Below the pieces are notes generated by a model. The model was not told where the DNA came from. It did no database searches and worked only from the letters and a program-made list of their open reading frames with translations. Shown piece by piece: positions 22,450-31,538 of a DNA stretch of 64,000 bases (within the stretch, counting starts at the first letter, position 1; each line of letters opens with the position of its first letter). The translations under genes and the position numbers were made by a program. This DNA comes from Lachnospiraceae bacterium (lineage in GTDB: Bacteria; Bacillota; Clostridia; Lachnospirales; Lachnospiraceae), in assembly GCA_910575835.1 (NCBI GenBank), contig CAJTGB010000003.1, positions 144,693 to 208,692 on the forward strand, in the 5' to 3' direction.

Positions 22450-22893
22450 CTAATAAGAAAACACCATGACCTCAGACTCGCATCCATTGTGATACTGCGG
22501 GCATTCTCCGCATTTTGTCACAAAAGGCGCCTCTTCCCTCGGCACGACCTCAAACCGGAACTTCTTATAGAATTCCGGCACTTTCGCTGTGAGCCAGATC
22601 CGTTTGGCCCCAAGCCTTCCCGCCTCCTCCATCACAGCGCTGACAAGCTTCCTGCCGTATCCGTTTCCCCGAAGCCCCTCTTCTACGGCAACACAGCGGA
22701 GCACATACTCGCCGTCACTGCAGCAGAGCCCTGATGCACCGATCCGCCTTCCGTCATCTGTATCCACCAGTTCAAAGCAGGTCACCAGCCCTTCCGGCCT
22801 CGGATCATCCGGGCTGATCTCCAGTCCCGACCTCACGAACAGATCTACCATTGACTCATAATCCATCGTCTTTTTCAGTACAAATCTTTCCAT
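22450..22893 (-). CDS. GNAT-family N-acetyltransferase
   Basis: This 147-residue protein has the acetyl-CoA-binding motif A of the GNAT fold: VLRCVAVEEGLRGNGYGRKL near residues 65-85, with the R-G-x-G-x-G loop. The end is Cys-rich (KCGECPQYHNGCESE), which may bind a metal. It would transfer acetyl groups to an amine or a protein N-terminus; the substrate is unknown. GGAGG lies 10 bases before the ATG at 22893. It is a single gene, divergent from the GH13 gene. Confidence 0.85.
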   Translation of the reverse strand: MERFVLKKTMDYESMVDLFVRSGLEISPDDPRPEGLVTCFELVDTDDGRRIGASGLCCSDGEYVLRCVAVEEGLRGNGYGRKLVSAVMEEAGRLGAKRIWLTAKVPEFYKKFRFEVVPREEAPFVTKCGECPQYHNGCESEVMVFSY

Positions 22894-23039
22894 TTAAAAC
22901 ATCCTCCGACAACAAATATATCGCATTGACTATAGCATATTACAGCTATTTTTGCTATAATATTTTTGCAGCGCACTAACCGCACATGCAAGCTCCTATT
23001 ATAGAAATCAGGCAAAATTGCGGAAAGAGAGGTAATATC

Positions 23040-24350
23040 ATGTGGGCTTATAACGGAGTATTTTATCAAATATACCCGATCGGATTCTGCGGAGCGCCCG
23101 TACACAACGACGGCGAATGTGTCCCGAGAATCCGCAAACTGCTGGATTGGTCAGAATATCTTGGGAATCTTGGCGTAGATTCTATCCTTCTGAATCCAAT
23201 CTTCGAATCTGACAATCACGGCTACGATACCAGGGATTTTAAACAGATCGACTGCCGTCTCGGAACGAACGATGACTTTGCAGACGTATGCAAGAGTCTC
23301 CATGAACACGGTGTGAAGATCGTACTGGACGGTGTATTCAACCATGTAGGCCGAGGCTTCTGGGCATTCAAGGATGTGCAGGAGAAGAAGTGGGACTCCC
23401 CCTACAAGGATTGGTTCCACATTAATTTCGACGGCAACAACGCATATAACGACGGATTCTGGTACGAAGGCTGGGAGGGACATTTTGAACTGGTCAAGTT
23501 GAATCTCCACAATCCTGCCGTCACCGACTATCTCCTGGAATGTGTAAAATTCTGGGTAGACACATTTGACATCGACGGCCTGCGCCTGGATGTTGCCTAC
23601 AGTCTGGAACATCATTTTATGAAAAGGCTTCGTTCCTATGTACAAGAACTGAAACCTGATTTTGTACTGATCGGGGAAGTTCTGTTCGGGGATTATAACC
23701 GGATCGTCAATGATGAGATGCTGCATAGCTGTACCAATTATGAATGCTACAAGGGAATCTACTCCAGCTTCAATTCCATGAACCTGTTCGAGATCGCCCA
23801 TTCTCTGCATCGCCAGTTCGGCGCGGACCAGTGGTGCATTTACCGGGGCAAGCATCTGATGACCTTCGTCGATAACCATGACGTTACCAGGCTTGCAAGT
23901 ATCCTGACCAATAAGAAGCACATCCCGCTGGCATATGGTCTCTTGCTTGGTATGCCCGGTATCCCGTGCTTATACTACGGAAGCGAGTGGGGTGAGACCG
24001 GCGAGAAGGCGCCGGATAACGATTACGCCTTAAGGCCGTGCTTTGAGGAGCCGAAGCCGAACGATCTAACCGACTATATCAGGCTGTTGATCACCGTCCG
24101 TCAGAAGAGCGACGCGATCTGCAACGGTTCATACAGGAATGTGGTGATCCAGAACCATCAGTTGGTATTTGAACGCCGCTCCAACGACGAATGCGTCATG
24201 ATCGCGATCAACGCGTCAGATTCTCCTTACACAGCGCGCCATCAGGATCTTAACGGCAATGCGTTGGATCTGCTGACCGAAGAGAAAGTAACCATGAACG
24301 GAAGTCTGGAACTGCCTGCCTACAGCGTACAATACTTAAAAGTAATGTAA
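23040..24350 (+). CDS. GH13 alpha-amylase family glycosidase
   Basis: This 436-residue cytoplasmic enzyme (no signal peptide) acts on alpha-glucans or maltodextrins. The four GH13 regions are visible: DGVFNHVGRG, GLRLDVAYSLEHH (nucleophile Asp), VLIGEVLFGDY (acid/base Glu) and FVDNHDVTRLAS (third Asp). A short beta domain closes the C-terminus. It lacks the N-terminal domain of classical neopullulanases and is at the short end for the family. I chose the ATG at 23040, with GAGAGG eight bases upstream. It stands alone and is closed by the terminator at 24362-24408. Confidence 0.9.
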   Translation: MWAYNGVFYQIYPIGFCGAPVHNDGECVPRIRKLLDWSEYLGNLGVDSILLNPIFESDNHGYDTRDFKQIDCRLGTNDDFADVCKSLHEHGVKIVLDGVFNHVGRGFWAFKDVQEKKWDSPYKDWFHINFDGNNAYNDGFWYEGWEGHFELVKLNLHNPAVTDYLLECVKFWVDTFDIDGLRLDVAYSLEHHFMKRLRSYVQELKPDFVLIGEVLFGDYNRIVNDEMLHSCTNYECYKGIYSSFNSMNLFEIAHSLHRQFGADQWCIYRGKHLMTFVDNHDVTRLASILTNKKHIPLAYGLLLGMPGIPCLYYGSEWGETGEKAPDNDYALRPCFEEPKPNDLTDYIRLLITVRQKSDAICNGSYRNVVIQNHQLVFERRSNDECVMIAINASDSPYTARHQDLNGNALDLLTEEKVTMNGSLELPAYSVQYLKVM

Positions 24351-24361
24351 CGGTTATCAAT

Positions 24362-24408
24362 AGGGCCGCCGATTTAACGATGATATCGTCACTCGGCAGC
24401 CCCTTTTT
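24362..24408 (+). terminator. Terminator after the GH13 gene
   Basis: The arms GGGcCGCCGA and TCGGCaGCCC, with an inner ACGAT / ATCGT stem, are followed by CCTTTTTATTATTT. It also abuts the tyrS stop on the other strand. Confidence 0.75.
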
Positions 24409-24409
24409 A

Positions 24410-25633
24410 TTATTTCATGACTATTTTCTTAAAATTCTTCTTTCCCTTCTTCAGCACGATTCCTTCGCCAGACAGCTCTTCTCCCGCGAATGACGCATAG
24501 ATATCCGCAACCTTCTCCCCGTCGACCGTTACGCCTCCCTGAGTAACCGCACGGCGCGCTTCTGATTTGCTCGGCACCAGGCCTGACTTCACAAGCATAG
24601 TCAGAATGTCGATCCTGCCGTCTGCAAGATCTGCTTCTCCAAGCTCTACGCACGGCATATCTGCCGCCGCCCCCTGGCTGAACAGTGTCTTCGCCGCATC
24701 CATGGCCTTTTTCGCCTCTTCCTCGCCGTGAACCATCTTGGTCAGCTCAAATGCCAGGATCTCTTTTGCGGTATTTAACTGCGCCCCTTCCCAGGAGTCC
24801 ATCTTATCGATCTCTTCTAACGGAAGGAAAGTAAGCATGCGGATGCATTTTAACACATCTGCGTCTGCAACATTTCTCCAGTATTGGTAGAACTCGAACG
24901 GCGTAGTCTTCTTTGGATCAAGCCATACCGCGCCCTTCTGGGTCTTCCCCATCTTCTTCCCTTCGGAATTCAACAGCAGCGTGATCGTCATTGCGCTTGC
25001 GTTCTTGCCAAGCTTACGGCGGATCAGCTCTGTTCCCCCTAACATATTGCTCCACTGATCGTCGCCGCCAAACTGCAGGTTACAGCCGTATTTCTGGAAC
25101 AATGCATAGAAGTCGTAGCTCTGCATGATCATGTAATTGAATTCAAGGAAGCTAAGTCCCTTCTCCATTCTCTGCTTGTAGCACTCTGCCGTCAGCATCC
25201 TGTTCACGCTGAAATGCGCGCCTACCTCCCGCAGCACCTCGATGTAATTCAGATCCTTAAGCCAGTCCGCATTGTTGACCATCAGCGCTTTTCCTTCTGA
25301 AAAATCAATAAAACGGCTCATCTGCTTCTTGAAGCAGTCGCAGTTATGCTGTATCGTCTCCTCCGTCATCATCTGGCGCATATCCGTCCTGCCGGAAGGA
25401 TCCCCGATCATCGCCGTCCCGCCTCCGATCAGGGCGATCGGTTTATTCCCCGCCTCCTGAAGACGCTTCATCAGGCACAATGCCATAAAGTGCCCCACAT
25501 GAAGGCTGTCTGCCGTCGGATCAAATCCGATGTAGAAGGTTGCCTTGCCGCTGTTGATCAGCTCTCTGATCTCCTCCTCGTCTGTCACCTGCGCGATCAG
25601 ACCTCTTGCCTGTAATTCTTCATAAATTCCCAT
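24410..25633 (-). CDS. tyrS: Tyrosyl-tRNA synthetase
   Basis: This 407-residue class I synthetase charges tRNA-Tyr. The HIGH-type motif reads HVGHF after GFDPTADSL, the tyrosine site includes QSYDFYALF and GGDDQWSN, and the KMSKS-type loop reads KMGKT. The C-terminal 70 residues form an S4 RNA-binding domain ([19 protein letters not shown]). The length is normal for the TyrS type. It is controlled by the T-box leader upstream, so it is induced when uncharged tRNA-Tyr accumulates. Confidence 0.97.
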   Translation of the reverse strand: MGIYEELQARGLIAQVTDEEEIRELINSGKATFYIGFDPTADSLHVGHFMALCLMKRLQEAGNKPIALIGGGTAMIGDPSGRTDMRQMMTEETIQHNCDCFKKQMSRFIDFSEGKALMVNNADWLKDLNYIEVLREVGAHFSVNRMLTAECYKQRMEKGLSFLEFNYMIMQSYDFYALFQKYGCNLQFGGDDQWSNMLGGTELIRRKLGKNASAMTITLLLNSEGKKMGKTQKGAVWLDPKKTTPFEFYQYWRNVADADVLKCIRMLTFLPLEEIDKMDSWEGAQLNTAKEILAFELTKMVHGEEEAKKAMDAAKTLFSQGAAADMPCVELGEADLADGRIDILTMLVKSGLVPSKSEARRAVTQGGVTVDGEKVADIYASFAGEELSGEGIVLKKGKKNFKKIVMK

Positions 25634-25668
25634 AATCCATGTATCTCCTCTCTTTTACTTTCACGTAA

Positions 25669-25744
25669 CAACGAGCCGAATTGGAGTCAAAGACCTCGCG
25701 GCAGTCGCCAAATGCGCATGCAAGCATGCCCGCTTGGCTCGTTG
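25669..25744. other. Inverted-repeat segment between the T-box terminator and tyrS
   Basis: The outer arms CAACGAGCC (25669-25677) and GGCTCGTTG (25736-25744) can pair, and inside lie two copies of GCATGC two bases apart (25716-25729). T-box leaders usually place the terminator close to the ribosome site. Here about 100 extra bases with this structure follow it. It may be a small repeat-type insertion or an RNA-processing or stability element. Confidence 0.5.
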
Positions 25745-25756
25745 CTCGCGGGAATA

Positions 25757-26067
25757 AAAAAAACGCCCTTATCATAAGATAAGGACGGATCATTCCCGTG
25801 GTACCACCTTGATTCACCGGTCACTCGCATCACCGGTCTTAGTAAGCCGCAGATCACGGCCCTGCATGTTAACGTATGCCCTACGTCACAGCCTACTCGC
25901 TTGCTTCCGTCTTCTAATCCCCGGCGCACGCTTTCGGTGTGCAGCTCCAAGATGTATTCATGATCCATTCCTTCATGCGCCTCTCATCAGCCGGCGGCTT
26001 TCTGTATGGGTGTATAGATCACTACTTTTTCTTTTCAAAGCCTTTTCACATATGCGATATATGTTTG
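25757..26067 (-). promoter_or_regulatory. T-box riboswitch leader of tyrS
   Basis: The conserved T-box sequence AAGGTGGTACCACGG lies at about 25795-25809 on the minus strand. It is followed by the terminator hairpin (arms 25764-25773 and 25778-25787) and a run of eight T. Upstream are 250 bases of structured stem I region. Candidate specifier triplets TAC (Tyr) occur around 25965 and in CTATACACC near 26015; I cannot decide between them without a fold. Uncharged tRNA-Tyr would stabilise the antiterminator and allow tyrS transcription. Confidence 0.93.
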
Positions 26068-26073
26068 AATAGA

Positions 26074-26102
26074 ATCCTACCGCATTTATCAAACTTTGTC
26101 AA
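26074..26102 (-). promoter_or_regulatory. Promoter of the tyrS T-box leader
   Basis: The -35 TTGACA (26102 to 26097), a 17-base spacer and the -10 TAGGAT (26079 to 26074) give a start near 26067. Confidence 0.65.
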
Positions 26103-26154
26103 GACAGATTTTTGTTAAAATATTTTATGAAATATCTCAGGCAGTCAGATCATC

Positions 26155-27159
26155 CTATGTCTTATAAAAGCGTATCCGAAACTGCCCGCCGCCTTTTGCC
26201 GCATTCTGTGCCTGGATCACCGCATTCTCCCGCGCAAGTATCATCTGAGCCAGCGCAAGCCCGATTCCGAAGCTGTCTGTTCCGGCATTCTCTCCCCGAT
26301 AGAACCGCTCGAACAGATGGGGCAGGTCTTCCTTGGGGATCCCCGGTCCCGAGTCCGTGATCACTATCTCCGTATAGAGAGGATTCTCATCACAGCCAAT
26401 AGACAGGCTTCCTCCGTCCGGCGTGTACTCTAACCCGTTCTTGATCACATTCTGGACTGCCTCCAGCGTCCATGCATAATCTCCAGTGAATCTCTTGCCT
26501 TCTGCTCCGGTGACATTCAATCTCTTGTCATGCACCTCCATGGCGATCTCGAAGGGCAGGATCGCCTCTCTTAAGAACCTGTCCATACAGATAGTCTCCT
26601 TTTGCAGCACGATGCTCCCGGCTTCCAGCTTGGACATCTTAAGAAGCGCCGTTACCAGCCATTCGATCTTCGAAAGCATCCTCCCTGACTCCCGCAGCAG
26701 ATACCGCCTTGTATCTGAGTCGATCTCCCGGCTCTTCATACGCTCCAGCAAAATGTTAAGAGACGTAAGCGGCGTCCGTATCTGATGGGAAATGTCTGCA
26801 AGCGCGTCTGCCAGAGAAGATTTGTCCTTCTGTAGCAGCGCCGCCTGTTCCCGCAGCCGTATCGTCAGCTTATTGATCTCATCCCGGAGGATCTCCAGAT
26901 CTCCTTCCCGAAAATGCTTGAATTCCGGCACCTCGCTCCCATGCAGGAGTTCGTCGATCTGTCCCGCAAGCGTCCGTATTTCCCGATACCGCCTGCTCGC
27001 CCAGATAAAATAGAAGACACACCAGAATATACTGCACAATAACGCCGCAAGCGCAGCCTCCCGCCCCCATACCAGCCTCGCAGCCAATACGGCCAGCGCC
27101 GTTCCCGCAGCAGATATGACGGTCTGCATCGTAAAATCCCTATTGCGAAATCTCCACAT
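26155..27159 (-). CDS. Sensor histidine kinase
   Basis: This 334-residue kinase has two adjacent N-terminal membrane segments (residues 11-32 and 35-54) and no real extracellular domain. His125 lies in ADISHQIRTPLTSLN, and the ATPase motifs are NVIKNGLEYTP, DSGPGIP and SFGIGLALA. It is close in design to the kinase at 15336-16331. The response regulator gene lies 26 bases upstream. It is probably an envelope-stress or peptide-antibiotic sensor by analogy (inference). Confidence 0.9.
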   Translation of the reverse strand: MWRFRNRDFTMQTVISAAGTALAVLAARLVWGREAALAALLCSIFWCVFYFIWASRRYREIRTLAGQIDELLHGSEVPEFKHFREGDLEILRDEINKLTIRLREQAALLQKDKSSLADALADISHQIRTPLTSLNILLERMKSREIDSDTRRYLLRESGRMLSKIEWLVTALLKMSKLEAGSIVLQKETICMDRFLREAILPFEIAMEVHDKRLNVTGAEGKRFTGDYAWTLEAVQNVIKNGLEYTPDGGSLSIGCDENPLYTEIVITDSGPGIPKEDLPHLFERFYRGENAGTDSFGIGLALAQMILARENAVIQAQNAAKGGGQFRIRFYKT

Positions 27160-27185
27160 AATCCCATAGCTTCCTTTCCATCCGG

Positions 27186-27863
27186 TTACGCTTCCAGCCG
27201 GTATCCAAGCCCCCGGACAGTCTTGATGATCTCTGGATTCTGCGGATCACGCTCGATCTTATCCCGAAGCCTTTTGATGTAGACGGTCAGCGTATTGTCG
27301 TTGACATACTCGCCCGCAACGTCCCATATCTCTTCTAACAGATGCCCCCGTGACAGAACCTTGCCGCGGTGGTTCAAGAAGACAAGGAACAGGCGGTACT
27401 CCAGGGCTGAGAGGAATAATTCCTCTCCCCCGCGCATCACAGCGCCCTTCTCCGTATCTACCTTAAGATCGCCGACATACACCGCGCCCCCGCTTCTTCC
27501 TGCCCTTCTTAACACGGAACGCATCCGGGATACCAGCTCTCTGGGCCTGAACGGCTTGCTGATATAGTCGTCCGCCCCCATATCAAGTCCTGTGACTACA
27601 GAGAATTCGTCTCCCAGTGCAGTCAGAAATATTACCGGGATATCATACTTCATCTTGATCGCCGTGCATGCGCTGTATCCGTTCCCCTCCGCCAGCGTCA
27701 CATCCAGAAGAATCAGATCCGGCCGTCCTGACTCCAGAATCTCCATTGCCTTTGTCTGTCCGTCCGCGGCCGTGACCTCGAATCCCTCTTCCTTCAAGAA
27801 TGCCGACAGGTTCTCAACGATCGCCTGGTCATCCTCTATCAATAATATCTTAGATTCCACCAT
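27186..27863 (-). CDS. OmpR/PhoB-type response regulator
   Basis: This 225-residue regulator has a receiver domain with acidic residues EDD (10-12), phospho-acceptor Asp54 in LILLDVTLAEGNG and Lys in ISKPFRPREL, then a winged helix ending VRGLGYRLEA. GGAGAAG precedes the ATG. It shares much sequence with the regulator at 16315-16998. The Ytr-like ABC operon ends 71 bases upstream on the same strand, so read-through is possible and it could regulate that transporter. Confidence 0.9.
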   Translation of the reverse strand: MVESKILLIEDDQAIVENLSAFLKEEGFEVTAADGQTKAMEILESGRPDLILLDVTLAEGNGYSACTAIKMKYDIPVIFLTALGDEFSVVTGLDMGADDYISKPFRPRELVSRMRSVLRRAGRSGGAVYVGDLKVDTEKGAVMRGGEELFLSALEYRLFLVFLNHRGKVLSRGHLLEEIWDVAGEYVNDNTLTVYIKRLRDKIERDPQNPEIIKTVRGLGYRLEA

Positions 27864-27934
27864 TGTTCTTCTCCATGACTACTCTATATGCTTCTGACAT
27901 TCATTATACGGACCGCCCATGAAGATATCAAGTC

Positions 27935-28678
27935 TTAACTGATCTCCGTCCTCCTTAAAAGCCTGTAACAAATGAACAGGATAGCCAGGATGATCACTGT
28001 CATCGTCAGAACTCCCAGGAATGGATTATTGCTTCTGAATCCCATAATATTCATGAATCCATTCACCAATTTGAATACTTCTTTATGAAAATATGCCCCG
28101 ATCACAGGCAGCACGCCAAACATGAAGATCGGAAGCCCCACACAATAAAAAGTACGGAACTTCTTCGCCATCCGGCAGTATACTCCTGCGGTCACAAGCC
28201 CGGAAGCAAATAGCAGAAAATTAACGAACGCCGACAGCACAAAGCTTACGGCCGCGCCTGACACGCTTCCTGCCCTGTCATAAAACCCTGGGTAACACAT
28301 TTTCCAGATATCGATAGCTCTAAAATTGCTGTTTCCTGAAAAACCTGCCCCTATCCGGACACCAAGGAAGAGGGTAAGCAAATCGATCAATGCGCATGCA
28401 CAGCCTGCAATTACCAGCACACACAGAACACTCTGGAAATAACACCTTCTTGATATACCGTTCTGAACCGCCATCAATAAATGCTCCTTATATACAGCGA
28501 TCCCAAATACAAGACAAAAAACAGCGCCCGGCAGACCATTTCCATTAATACCCATATCTATATCGCCGAATGTAATGCTGATCACAAGCGGAATACAATA
28601 GAGCAGCAGCATCACCAATGCGTAGGCCACACAAGAATAAGTCAAATCTTTTAACTGAAACCTTAATATCTTCTTCAT
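27935..28678 (-). CDS. ABC transporter membrane protein (Ytr-like)
   Basis: This 247-residue integral membrane protein has about six hydrophobic segments and no clear catalytic motif. I chose the ATG at 28678 with AAGGAG eight bases upstream. It follows the ATPase gene by 16 bases and is the membrane part of a GntR-regulated ABC transporter of the YtrABC kind, which is often induced by cell-wall antibiotics. Only one permease gene is present here, so it probably acts as a homodimer. Confidence 0.75.
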   Translation of the reverse strand: MKKILRFQLKDLTYSCVAYALVMLLLYCIPLVISITFGDIDMGINGNGLPGAVFCLVFGIAVYKEHLLMAVQNGISRRCYFQSVLCVLVIAGCACALIDLLTLFLGVRIGAGFSGNSNFRAIDIWKMCYPGFYDRAGSVSGAAVSFVLSAFVNFLLFASGLVTAGVYCRMAKKFRTFYCVGLPIFMFGVLPVIGAYFHKEVFKLVNGFMNIMGFRSNNPFLGVLTMTVIILAILFICYRLLRRTEIS

Positions 28679-28694
28679 ATATATCACTCCTTTT

Positions 28695-29555
28695 CTATCT
28701 GCTGTGAAGATTGTCTGTCAGCTTAATAAACAACTTCTGCAGATCCATCTTAGATACCGAAAGCCCTGACGGAAGCGGATATTCCGGTTCTCCTATGACA
28801 TAAGCGCTCTTCAATCCTCCGAGTATATCCGTACCGATCACTTCCCTTGCCTTAATATAGGCATCCACCGTCCCGGCCGGTCCGCTGATACAGTAACCGC
28901 TGTTAAGAAGGCTCTCCGTCGGTTCATTCCGAATGATCTGCCCCTTGTCGATCACGATAACCTGTTCTATAATGTTGGCCGCTTCTTCGATCAGATGTGT
29001 CGATACAACGGCTGTAAACGGACCTCTGGCATATTTCTCAATCAAAAGCTTATAAAACAGCTCACGGTGACAGGCGTCAAGCCCGAGAACCGGCTCGTCT
29101 AAGAATACAAACGGAACATTCACCGACAGAGCCGTAATATTTCTGAAAATGGATTGATACCCTGTCGACAAACTCTTGATCTTCTTCTTCACCGGAAGCT
29201 CAAAAAGCCTGCTAAGCTCCCCGGCATAATCCGCATCAAAATCCGGGTAGAATTCTCGGGTCCACCGGAACGCGTCCTTCACCTTCATACCTTCCGGGTA
29301 CAGATTCGTCTCATTCGCAAGGAAGCACTTCGATAACAGCGCAGTATTCTCCGTCAAGGTCTCATCCCCCATCAGAACCGTACCGCTGCCCGGGAACAGG
29401 CGGTTATTAATAATATTCAAGAGCGTGGACTTCCCGGCTCCGTTCCTTCCCAACAGCCCATAGATGGTATTCTCTTCAATCAGAAGATTCACATGGGACA
29501 AGGCCTTCGTATCCTTGAATTCTTTGGATACATCTCTTACTTCAATTCTGCTCAT
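28695..29555 (-). CDS. ABC transporter ATP-binding protein (YtrB-like)
   Basis: This 286-residue ATPase has Walker A GRNGAGKSTLL, a degenerate signature (LSTGYQSIFRN instead of LSGGQ), Walker B VPFVFLDEPVLGLD and the H-loop STHLIEEAANI. A C-terminal extension of about 70 residues follows, as in YtrB-type proteins. Its ATG overlaps the GntR stop (ATGA), so translation is coupled. It works with the membrane protein encoded next. Confidence 0.88.
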   Translation of the reverse strand: MSRIEVRDVSKEFKDTKALSHVNLLIEENTIYGLLGRNGAGKSTLLNIINNRLFPGSGTVLMGDETLTENTALLSKCFLANETNLYPEGMKVKDAFRWTREFYPDFDADYAGELSRLFELPVKKKIKSLSTGYQSIFRNITALSVNVPFVFLDEPVLGLDACHRELFYKLLIEKYARGPFTAVVSTHLIEEAANIIEQVIVIDKGQIIRNEPTESLLNSGYCISGPAGTVDAYIKAREVIGTDILGGLKSAYVIGEPEYPLPSGLSVSKMDLQKLFIKLTDNLHSR

Positions 29556-29920
29556 TGTACAAATCCCCTTTCTATCATAGCAATGATCTCATCGCTGGTA
29601 ATTCCCAGTCTCTTCGCTTCCTCCACCAGCCTGCTCACATAATTGTCATAGAACTGATTCTGTCTCTTCTTCTGAAGCTTGCTTACGGCTCCCTTCGCTA
29701 CAAACATGCCGACCCCCCTCTTCTTAAATACGATCTCTTCATCCACCAGCAGATTAATGCCCTTAAGCGCCGTGGCAGGATTGATCTTATAATTAACAGA
29801 AAATTCTGTAATCGAAGGAATCTGGCTTTCTTCGGGAAAAGCGCCTGTTAATATCCCGTCTTCAATGCCCTCGGCGATCTGGATAAAAATAGGCTTTTCC
29901 TGATCAAGGTCAAGTTTCAT
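29552..29920 (-). CDS. GntR-family regulator (YtrA type)
   Basis: This short 122-residue GntR protein has an N-terminal winged helix (QIAEGIEDGILTGAFPEES, then SITEFSVNYKINPATALKGI and GMFVAKGA) followed by only about 45 residues. That matches the YtrA subfamily, which lacks a large effector domain and controls adjacent ABC transporter genes. A long palindrome upstream (30019-30044) is the probable operator. It is the first gene of a three-gene operon. Confidence 0.9.
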   Translation of the reverse strand: MKLDLDQEKPIFIQIAEGIEDGILTGAFPEESQIPSITEFSVNYKINPATALKGINLLVDEEIVFKKRGVGMFVAKGAVSKLQKKRQNQFYDNYVSRLVEEAKRLGITSDEIIAMIERGFVQ

Positions 29921-30018
29921 ATCGTTCCTCCTTCTTCCAGTGCATCGGATAATAAGTAATCAAAATCCTGATTATCAAATGGCTATGAACTTATCTTTCA
30001 GTGTACCGGTTGCTCGCT

Positions 30019-30080
30019 TAGTTAGTTACTCGAGTAATTAACTATATAAGTATATAACCATAAATATTTAAAAATGTCAA
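30019..30080 (-). promoter_or_regulatory. Promoter and 26-bp palindromic operator of the GntR-ABC operon
   Basis: A near-perfect 26-bp palindrome at 30019-30044 (centre ACTC/GAGT, outer TAGTTA / TAACTA, one mismatched pair) lies just downstream of the promoter: -35 TTGACA (30080 to 30075) and an AT-rich -10 near 30052-30057. Position and symmetry fit repression by the YtrA-type GntR protein. Confidence 0.7.
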
Positions 30081-30186
30081 TAGCAATATACAAAAAACTC
30101 AAAAAAACGTCTAACGCTTGAATCTATCCGTCAGACAAGTTATACTAATATCCGTATATTATTTTAGATATAAAGAGGGTTTTATT

Positions 30187-30756
30187 ATGAGGATAATGAT
30201 CGCATCTGATATACACGGAAGTTCTTTTTACCTGAAAAGGCTTCTGGAACGCTATACTGCAGAGCAGCCCGACAAGCTGCTTCTCCTTGGAGATCTTCTC
30301 TACCATGGTCCGAGAAACGATCTTCCCAAAGGCTATGCACCCAAGGAAGCCATAGAGCTTCTCAACAATATAAAAGAAGAGATTCTCTGTGTCCGCGGCA
30401 ACTGTGATACAGAGGTCGACCAGATGGTGCTTAAGTTCCCTATTCTTGCGGATTACTGCATTCTATATGAGCAGGGACATATGATCTTCGCAACACACGG
30501 ACATCACTGCAATACGTCTAATCCTCCTATGCTTAAGTCCGGCGATATCCTGCTTCACGGACATACGCACATCCCGGCGGCCGAAGAATTTGACGGCAGA
30601 TACTACTTAAATCCAGGCTCCGTCTCCATTCCAAAGGAGAACAGCTCTCACAGCTATATGCTGTTAGAGGACGGGCTTTTCACATGGAAGACTCTGGACG
30701 GAGATGTTTACAGACATTTTCACATGAATCCTTCACATCATCTTCATTCACTGTAA
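30187..30756 (+). CDS. yfcE: YfcE-type phosphodiesterase
   Basis: This 189-residue calcineurin-like metallophosphoesterase has all metal motifs: ASDIHGSS (start), LLGDLLYHGPRN, VRGNCDTEVD, FATHGHHC and LHGHTHIP. YfcE proteins cleave phosphodiesters with Mn2+; the natural substrate is uncertain. I chose the ATG at 30187 with AGAGGG upstream; the longer frame before it has no ribosome site. It is followed by azlC 32 bases later, though a functional link is not evident. Confidence 0.88.
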   Translation: MRIMIASDIHGSSFYLKRLLERYTAEQPDKLLLLGDLLYHGPRNDLPKGYAPKEAIELLNNIKEEILCVRGNCDTEVDQMVLKFPILADYCILYEQGHMIFATHGHHCNTSNPPMLKSGDILLHGHTHIPAAEEFDGRYYLNPGSVSIPKENSSHSYMLLEDGLFTWKTLDGDVYRHFHMNPSHHLHSL

Positions 30757-30788
30757 ACGCACGATAAAATTATCAAATGGAGTTATAT

Positions 30789-31538
30789 ATGAATAGAAAT
30801 AAGAACGCATTTATCAACGGAGTCCGAGACGGGATTCCGATTGCCCTTGGCTACTTTGCCGTAGCATTTTCTCTGGGAATCGTAGCAAAAAAGGCCGGAC
30901 TGAATCCTGTTCAGGGATTCTTATCCAGCCTGTTAAACCATGCCTCCGCCGGAGAATATGCTGAATTTACCGTTATCATGGCAAATGCACCTTATATCGA
31001 GATGGCATTTGTCATTCTGATCACCAATATCCGCTATATGCTGATGAGCTGTGCGCTGAGCCAGCGGTTTGACCCGGGCACCTCTAACGCGCACCGATTC
31101 CTGGTAGGATTTGGAATCACAGACGAGATCTTCGGGATCAGCATCGGAAGGATCGGCGCACTGAACCCCTATTACAACTACGGCGCGATGGCGATCGCCC
31201 TCCCTGGCTGGTCGCTCGGCACCGCTTTGGGGATCGTCGCAGGCAACATCCTGCCCGCATCTATCGTCAGCGCCTTAAGCGTAGCGCTATACGGTATGTT
31301 TATCGCCATCATCATCCCTGCAGCCAGAACGGATAAGATCGTAGGCGGCGTGGTGATCGCAAGCTTTCTTGCAAGCTTCGCCGTATCTAAGATCCCGCAG
31401 CTTGACCGGATGTCTGACAGTATGAAGATCAGTCTTCTCACCGTGATCATCGCAGGAGTTGCCGCCGCCTTATTCCCGTCAAAGGACGACGACGGCTTTG
31501 ATACCGATAATAGAGAGGAAGGAGGCAGCAGAATATGA
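30789..31538 (+). CDS. azlC: AzlC family branched-chain amino acid exporter subunit
   Basis: This 249-residue membrane protein has the AzlC start pattern (GVRDGIPIALGYFAVAFSLG, then GLNPVQGFLSSLLNHASAGE) and about six or seven membrane helices. With AzlD it exports branched-chain amino acids or their analogues. I chose the ATG at 30789 because GGAG lies seven bases upstream; an ATG 12 bases earlier would begin within that site. It overlaps azlD by four bases. Confidence 0.92.
   Translation: MNRNKNAFINGVRDGIPIALGYFAVAFSLGIVAKKAGLNPVQGFLSSLLNHASAGEYAEFTVIMANAPYIEMAFVILITNIRYMLMSCALSQRFDPGTSNAHRFLVGFGITDEIFGISIGRIGALNPYYNYGAMAIALPGWSLGTALGIVAGNILPASIVSALSVALYGMFIAIIIPAARTDKIVGGVVIASFLASFAVSKIPQLDRMSDSMKISLLTVIIAGVAAALFPSKDDDGFDTDNREEGGSRI

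Noticed and set aside
22186..22734. A 182-codon plus-strand frame over the rplM leader and acetyltransferase gene.
   Set aside because: It overlaps a strong promoter, AT repeats and a real gene on the other strand, and has no recognisable domain.
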